Positions 5,452 to 5,999 of a stretch of DNA of 5,999 nt are shown piece by piece; position 1 is the first letter of the stretch, and each line of letters opens with the position of its first letter. The notes below the pieces were generated by a model that was given only the letters and a program-made list of their open reading frames with translations, ran no database searches and was not told the origin of the DNA. The DNA is from an uncultured Eubacteriales bacterium (lineage in GTDB: Bacteria; Bacillota; Clostridia; Christensenellales; CAG-138). A program made the translations under genes and the position numbers. Location of the stretch: contig CACXNN010000195.1 in the NCBI GenBank assembly GCA_902768995.1, forward strand, positions 1 to 5,999, read 5' to 3'.

Positions 5452-5997
5452 TTACAGCCCCGTGTGCTCAGCGATATACCGGCGTCCCTTGATGGCGTAT
5501 TCCAAGGGGTTCGCCTTGGCGGGGTCCTGCTCAGCCTCCACCAGAAGCCAGCCCTCATAGTTTGCGTCGGACAGGACCCGGAAGACGGGATCGAAATCCA
5601 CGTCCCCGTCCCCGGGCACGGTGAAGGCCCCGTTGCGCACGGCGGTCAAAAAGCTCCAGTTCTTCTCCCGGGCTTCCTTCACTACGGCAAGGCGCATGTC
5701 CTTCAGGTGCACATGGCCCACCCGGTCCACATACTTTTTCAGCATGGCCAGGGGGTCCTCCCCGGCGAAGGTGAAGTGGCCCGTATCGTAGCAGAGGAAC
5801 ACGTACCGGGGGTCGGTGTTTGCCATCATCCTGTCCGTCTCCGCCGCCGTCTGGACCACTGTGCCCATGTGGTGATGGAAGCAGAGCTTGAAGCCCCGTT
5901 CTACGGCCGCCTTGCCCAGAGCGTCCAATCCCTTGCAGAGGCGATCCCACTCCCCGTCGTCCATGACGTGTTTGTGGTTGCCGGTCAGGATGGGGGT
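5452..5997 (-). CDS. iolE: Myo-inosose-2 dehydratase, C-terminal part, cut by the window edge
   Basis: IolE removes water from scyllo-inosose (2-keto-myo-inositol) to form the trione used by IolD. Only the C-terminal 181 residues or so are visible of the roughly 295 usual for the family. The frame stays open to the right edge, and the ATG at 5962-5964 is internal (context GNHKHVMDDGEW), so the true start lies outside. The fold is the xylose-isomerase-like TIM barrel. Family motifs, counted from that internal Met, are FHHHMGTVVQT (29-39), YDTGHF (59-64), GHVHLKDMR (83-91), FTVPGDGDVDF (114-124) and VEAEQDPAKANPLEYA (142-157). The aspartates, histidines and glutamates in these motifs are likely metal ligands. 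The stop TAA is at 5452-5454. It is the first visible gene of the minus-strand iol operon; the promoter and the genes upstream lie beyond the window. Confidence 0.94.
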   Translation of the reverse strand, partial: TPILTGNHKHVMDDGEWDRLCKGLDALGKAAVERGFKLCFHHHMGTVVQTAAETDRMMANTDPRYVFLCYDTGHFTFAGEDPLAMLKKYVDRVGHVHLKDMRLAVVKEAREKNWSFLTAVRNGAFTVPGDGDVDFDPVFRVLSDANYEGWLLVEAEQDPAKANPLEYAIKGRRYIAEHTGL

Positions 5998-5999
5998 GT

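Overview
The window looks like a chromosomal piece of a GC-rich anaerobic Clostridia-type Firmicute, possibly from the Oscillospiraceae or a relative. This rests on the Clostridia/spirochaete-like form of glucose-6-phosphate isomerase, strong AGGAGG ribosome binding sites, and an iol-type myo-inositol operon. The genus cannot be told from the sequence alone.

Layout. (1) Positions 2-1623, plus strand: pgi enters from the left edge. Its frame is broken by an exact 89-bp tandem duplication (1220-1308 and 1309-1397). An intrinsic terminator follows at 1653-1681. (2) Positions 1682-1985 hold no protein gene but dense structure: a fragment resembling a tRNA 3' end, a nested multi-branch palindrome, a bidirectional terminator, and the 3' part of a tRNA-Arg(CCU) on the minus strand that stops abruptly at the anticodon loop. 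This is the scar expected where an integrated element ends. (3) Positions 1986-2746 are a compositionally mixed, partly AT-rich patchwork with inverted repeats, an unrecognised reading frame, a perfect 11-bp hairpin and a strong ribosome binding site leading into a 6-codon frame. I read it as mobile-element debris. (4) Positions 2747-5999, minus strand: the operon iolE (cut by the right edge), iolB, iolD, with gaps of 17 and 23 nt. iolD is broken by a 1-nt frameshift near 3533 and a probable deletion of about 49 nt near 3257.

How it works together. IolE dehydrates scyllo-inosose (2-keto-myo-inositol), IolD hydrolyses the resulting trione to 5-deoxy-glucuronate, and IolB isomerises that for the next kinase step. 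With IolD broken as sequenced, the pathway would be blocked at its middle step. Three frame-breaking lesions in two otherwise well-conserved genes point either to an error-prone assembly or to real gene decay; the sequence alone cannot decide. I found no clear new defence or mobile system. The most unusual part is the tRNA-like palindromic spacer and the att-like scar beside it.
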